Assembly: GCA_937121005.1 (NCBI GenBank)
Contig: CAKZKB010000121.1
Coordinates: forward strand, 1-7,488
From: an uncultured cyanobacterium
Lineage (GTDB): Bacteria > Cyanobacteriota > Cyanobacteriia > Cyanobacteriales > Geitlerinemataceae
DNA: 7,488 nucleotides
Direction: 5' to 3'
The position numbers and the translations under genes were made by a program. Under the pieces are notes generated by a model. The model made no database searches. It saw only the letters and a program-made list of their open reading frames with translations, and was not told the origin of the DNA. Position 1 is the first letter of the stretch; every line of letters starts with the position of its first letter. Shown piece after piece: positions 5,972-7,488 of this stretch.

Positions 5972-6253
5972 TTAACTCGCTGCGGAAGTCCCTGCCTCCG
6001 TTTCGGGTGTCGTTTCTGCTGCGGTTGGTTCGGAATTGCTTTCGGTTGGCGACACCACTTCAATGTATTGACTGTCAATTAAAAACGTACCGCGACTGAA
6101 GCGAACGCCCCAATATCCGGCGGGGCGGCGTTCGGTGACGGTGCCCTCTTCTCCCACCGAAAGCACGTGCGGAGGGCGTAGCATGGGCATGGGTTCGGCA
6201 GTTTTGACGTAGGGAGGTAAAGTGACAACGCGGACAGTTTCGCCAACTTTCAT
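5972..6253 (-). CDS. sipA: SipA family (DUF3148) regulatory protein
   Basis: The 93-aa protein has the SipA core in its first 65-70 residues, an SH3-like beta barrel: VGETVRVVTLPPYVKTAEP, then MPMLRPPHVLSVGEEGTV, then RRPAGYWGVRFSRGTFLID and QYIEVV. In Synechococcus, SipA binds the sensor histidine kinase NblS, which controls responses to high light and nutrient stress, and affects its activity. After the core comes an acidic, Thr/Glu/Ala-rich tail of about 25 residues, longer than the compact family members I remember and probably disordered. ATG 6251-6253 is preferred over GTG 6317-6319 and ATG 6308-6310, because the candidate promoter lies between them and the family core begins right at MKVGETVRV. 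No clear Shine-Dalgarno is seen. It is convergent with the 33-aa ORF (six-base gap) and divergent from the 154-aa gene. Confidence 0.85.
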   Translation of the reverse strand: MKVGETVRVVTLPPYVKTAEPMPMLRPPHVLSVGEEGTVTERRPAGYWGVRFSRGTFLIDSQYIEVVSPTESNSEPTAAETTPETEAGTSAAS

Positions 6254-6276
6254 TTGAACATCTGGAATTTTCAACC

Positions 6277-6305
6277 ATTGTACCAAAAATATCGATCGGT
6301 GAAAA
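6277..6305 (-). promoter_or_regulatory. Promoter of sipA
   Basis: On the minus strand, TTTTCA (plus 6300-6305, four of six) and TACAAT (plus 6277-6282, five of six) are separated by 17 bases. This puts the transcript start near 6270, about 17 bases before ATG 6253. It supports that start over the longer reading frame. Confidence 0.5.
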
Positions 6306-6322
6306 TCCATCGGCCGCACCTG

Positions 6323-6351
6323 TTGGCAACGATCGCGCTTTTTGGTAGAAT
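6323..6351 (+). promoter_or_regulatory. Promoter of the 154-aa gene, divergent from sipA
   Basis: TTGGCA (6323-6328, five of six) and TAGAAT (6346-6351, five of six) are separated by exactly 17 bases, giving a start near 6358 and a leader of about 22 bases. This rules out the in-frame TTG at 6342, which lies inside the promoter, as the start codon. The -35 is only 17 bases from the sipA -35 on the other strand, so the two promoters may share control. Confidence 0.65.
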
Positions 6352-6380
6352 CCGAAAGCGATCGATCCAGAAACCAACCG

Positions 6381-6845
6381 ATGACTATGACTCCTCCCTA
6401 CGCAAACGCACCCGATGTTAATGCCGATAGCTACGTCATTTTGGGGTTAGCAACCTGTTTTCTCAAAGGTGATGGCGAAGTCAGCGAGGTTGATATTGTC
6501 GAACCCATTCCCTCAGCCGCCCTCGAAGCCATCCTCAAAGGAATTCCTACCTCGTACAAAGTCGCTTGCGCGACAACGTTAGGAGAGTTGCTACCCGGAG
6601 AAACCGCCCAACTCCCGGCCGAATTTTCCGAAACTGTACAACTGTGCGATGATTTTGTCGAACGGACGATCGCCACAGCCCGCACTTACCAAAAACGCCC
6701 GGAAGCCTGCCAGCATATCGCCGTTGGCACGGCTTATAAAGATTTAAACTACTCCTTAGAACGCAAGCGGGTTTTAAATTCCGAGCGCATTGTCAGCACT
6801 GAAGATAACATCAAACAACACAAATACACCCACGAAGTGTTGTAG
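6381..6845 (+). CDS. Conserved cyanobacterial-type protein of unknown function, 154 aa
   Basis: I do not recognise a named family, although the style (for example the ending STEDNIKQHKYTHEVL) resembles proteins conserved across cyanobacteria. The start ATG 6381-6383 (or 6387-6389) is chosen because the promoter covers the earlier TTG. A short N-terminal tail is followed by SYVILGLATCFLKGDGEVSEVDIVEPIPSA split over two predicted strands, then helical segments around 60-125 with several Cys (residues about 26, 63, 88, 108). The end is a charged helix with Lys/Glu/His. There is no signal peptide, no membrane segment and no catalytic motif that I can name, so it is probably soluble. The stop TAG (6843-6845) is embedded in a HIP1 palindrome. 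It is convergent with gpsA, about 40 bases away. Confidence 0.85.
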   Translation: MTMTPPYANAPDVNADSYVILGLATCFLKGDGEVSEVDIVEPIPSAALEAILKGIPTSYKVACATTLGELLPGETAQLPAEFSETVQLCDDFVERTIATARTYQKRPEACQHIAVGTAYKDLNYSLERKRVLNSERIVSTEDNIKQHKYTHEVL

Positions 6846-6854
6846 CGATCGCGC

Positions 6855-6879
6855 GGGGTAGGCACGGAGGCGCTACCCC
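6855..6879. terminator. Possible bidirectional hairpin between convergent genes
   Basis: GGGGTAG (6855-6861) and CTACCCC (6873-6879) form a perfect 7-base stem with an 11-base loop, placed exactly between the stops of the 154-aa gene and gpsA. There is no T-run on either side, so it is not a canonical rho-independent terminator; cyanobacterial terminators often lack one. The call rests on the stem and its position. Confidence 0.4.
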
Positions 6880-6885
6880 TAAATG

Positions 6886-7488
6886 TTACGATCGATCGGT
6901 TGGGATCGACTCCGGTTTGAGTTCGCGTTCCATCAGTGCTGCTACTGCTTCCTCGGGGGTGATTTCATTATTCAGCAAGCGATAAACCTGGTAGGAAATG
7001 GGAATCTCGATATTCTCCTCGCGAGCCAAATCGATCAAAACATTGGTCGTATTCACCCCTTCGGCGGTGCTGTGCAGTTCCTCGATCGCATCTTCTAAGG
7101 TTTTGCCCTGGGAAAGTGCGTACCCAACGCGATAGTTGCGGCTTAAAGAACTGTTGCAGGTTGCCAGCAGATCGCCCAAACCGGCTAACCCCCAAAACGT
7201 CTCCGCTTGCGCCCCCAAAGTCGTCCCCACGCGCACGATTTCTACCATCGCCCGACACAGTAATGCCGACTTCGCATTGATGCCCAAATTTAAGCCATCG
7301 CAAACGCCAGCCGCGATCGCGATCACATTTTTCAGGGTTCCTCCGAGTTCGGTGCCGATGGGATCGTCATTTGTATAAACGCGAAATCGTTCGGACGAAA
7401 AGGCTTCTTGTACGGTTTCGGCTGCCGCGCGATCGCGACTGGCAACCACTGTCGCCGCCGGACGTTCGTCTACAATTTCTTTGGATAA
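6886..7488 (-). CDS. gpsA: Glycerol-3-phosphate dehydrogenase [NAD(P)+], 3' part (5' end outside window)
   Basis: The frame is open to the window edge, giving 200 C-terminal residues of a protein usually near 310-340. GpsA reduces dihydroxyacetone phosphate to sn-glycerol-3-phosphate with NAD(P)H in the cytoplasm, feeding phospholipid synthesis. Visible family signatures are ERPAATVVASRD, the conserved TELGGTLKNVIAIAAG with the catalytic Lys, GLNLGINAKSALLCRAM, and TFWGLAGLGDLLATC followed by SRNYRVG. Also seen are AEGVNTT and, near the end, IEIPISYQVYRLL. The N-terminal Rossmann fold (GXGXXG) lies outside the window. The usual family text is TFMGLAGLGDL or close; here a Trp sits in that position, a conservative oddity. 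A GTG at 7447-7449 is internal, not a start. It stops convergently 40 bases from the 154-aa gene. Confidence 0.95.
   Translation of the reverse strand, partial: LSKEIVDERPAATVVASRDRAAAETVQEAFSSERFRVYTNDDPIGTELGGTLKNVIAIAAGVCDGLNLGINAKSALLCRAMVEIVRVGTTLGAQAETFWGLAGLGDLLATCNSSLSRNYRVGYALSQGKTLEDAIEELHSTAEGVNTTNVLIDLAREENIEIPISYQVYRLLNNEITPEEAVAALMERELKPESIPTDRS

Larger units (their letters stand above)
278..7436. repeat. Dispersed HIP1 octamers GCGATCGC
   Basis: The octamer occurs many times, for example at 278-285, 1113-1120, 3906-3913, 4473-4480, 6845-6852 and 7313-7320, in coding and non-coding DNA on all gene types. HIP1 overrepresentation is a well-known cyanobacterial hallmark. Derivatives such as GATCGATCG also occur, including a 16-base palindrome at 1500-1515 in uvrA. 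The span given only brackets the examples; it is not a single element. Confidence 0.85.

Noticed and set aside
6342..6380. TTG at 6342 as start of the 154-aa gene.
   Set aside because: It lies inside the promoter, between the -35 and -10 boxes.

Overview
The window looks like chromosomal DNA from a cyanobacterium. The palindrome GCGATCGC (HIP1) and its GATCG derivatives recur throughout, inside and outside genes, and several products are cyanobacterial or cyanobacterium-typical (a SipA/DUF3148 protein and cyanobacterial-type UvrA, PheT and GpsA). The sequence does not allow a genus to be named.

Layout, left to right. (1) Positions 1-919, plus strand: the 3' part of pheT, the phenylalanyl-tRNA synthetase beta chain, ending in its ferredoxin-fold anticodon-binding domain. 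(2) Positions 1106-4006, plus strand: a complete uvrA (966 aa) behind a plausible sigma-70 type promoter. (3) Positions 4003-5608, minus strand: a small accessory island. In order of transcription it holds a Uma2-family (DUF820) endonuclease-like gene, a small antitoxin-like gene with an in-frame TGA at codon 4, a 90-aa conserved protein of unknown function, and a clan AA retropepsin-like aspartic protease. The last two overlap by ATGA. The island runs head-on into uvrA, and the two stop codons share the bases TTAA. (4) Positions 5864-5965, plus strand: an unlisted 33-codon ORF for a single-pass membrane miniprotein, with its own promoter and ribosome binding site. (5) Positions 5972-6253, minus strand: sipA, whose product in other cyanobacteria interacts with the sensor kinase NblS. 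(6) Positions 6381-6845, plus strand: a 154-aa protein of unknown function, with a promoter divergent from that of sipA. (7) Positions 6886-7488, minus strand: the 3' two thirds of gpsA, glycerol-3-phosphate dehydrogenase.

The housekeeping genes (translation, nucleotide excision repair, phospholipid precursor synthesis) appear intact as far as they are visible. The accessory material lies between uvrA and the 33-aa ORF. The most unusual parts are the aspartic-protease bicistron beside a decaying antitoxin-like gene, with a dyad at its candidate promoter, and the convergent 33-aa membrane protein/sipA pair. All functional statements are from reading sequence and remembered family features; no database search was run.
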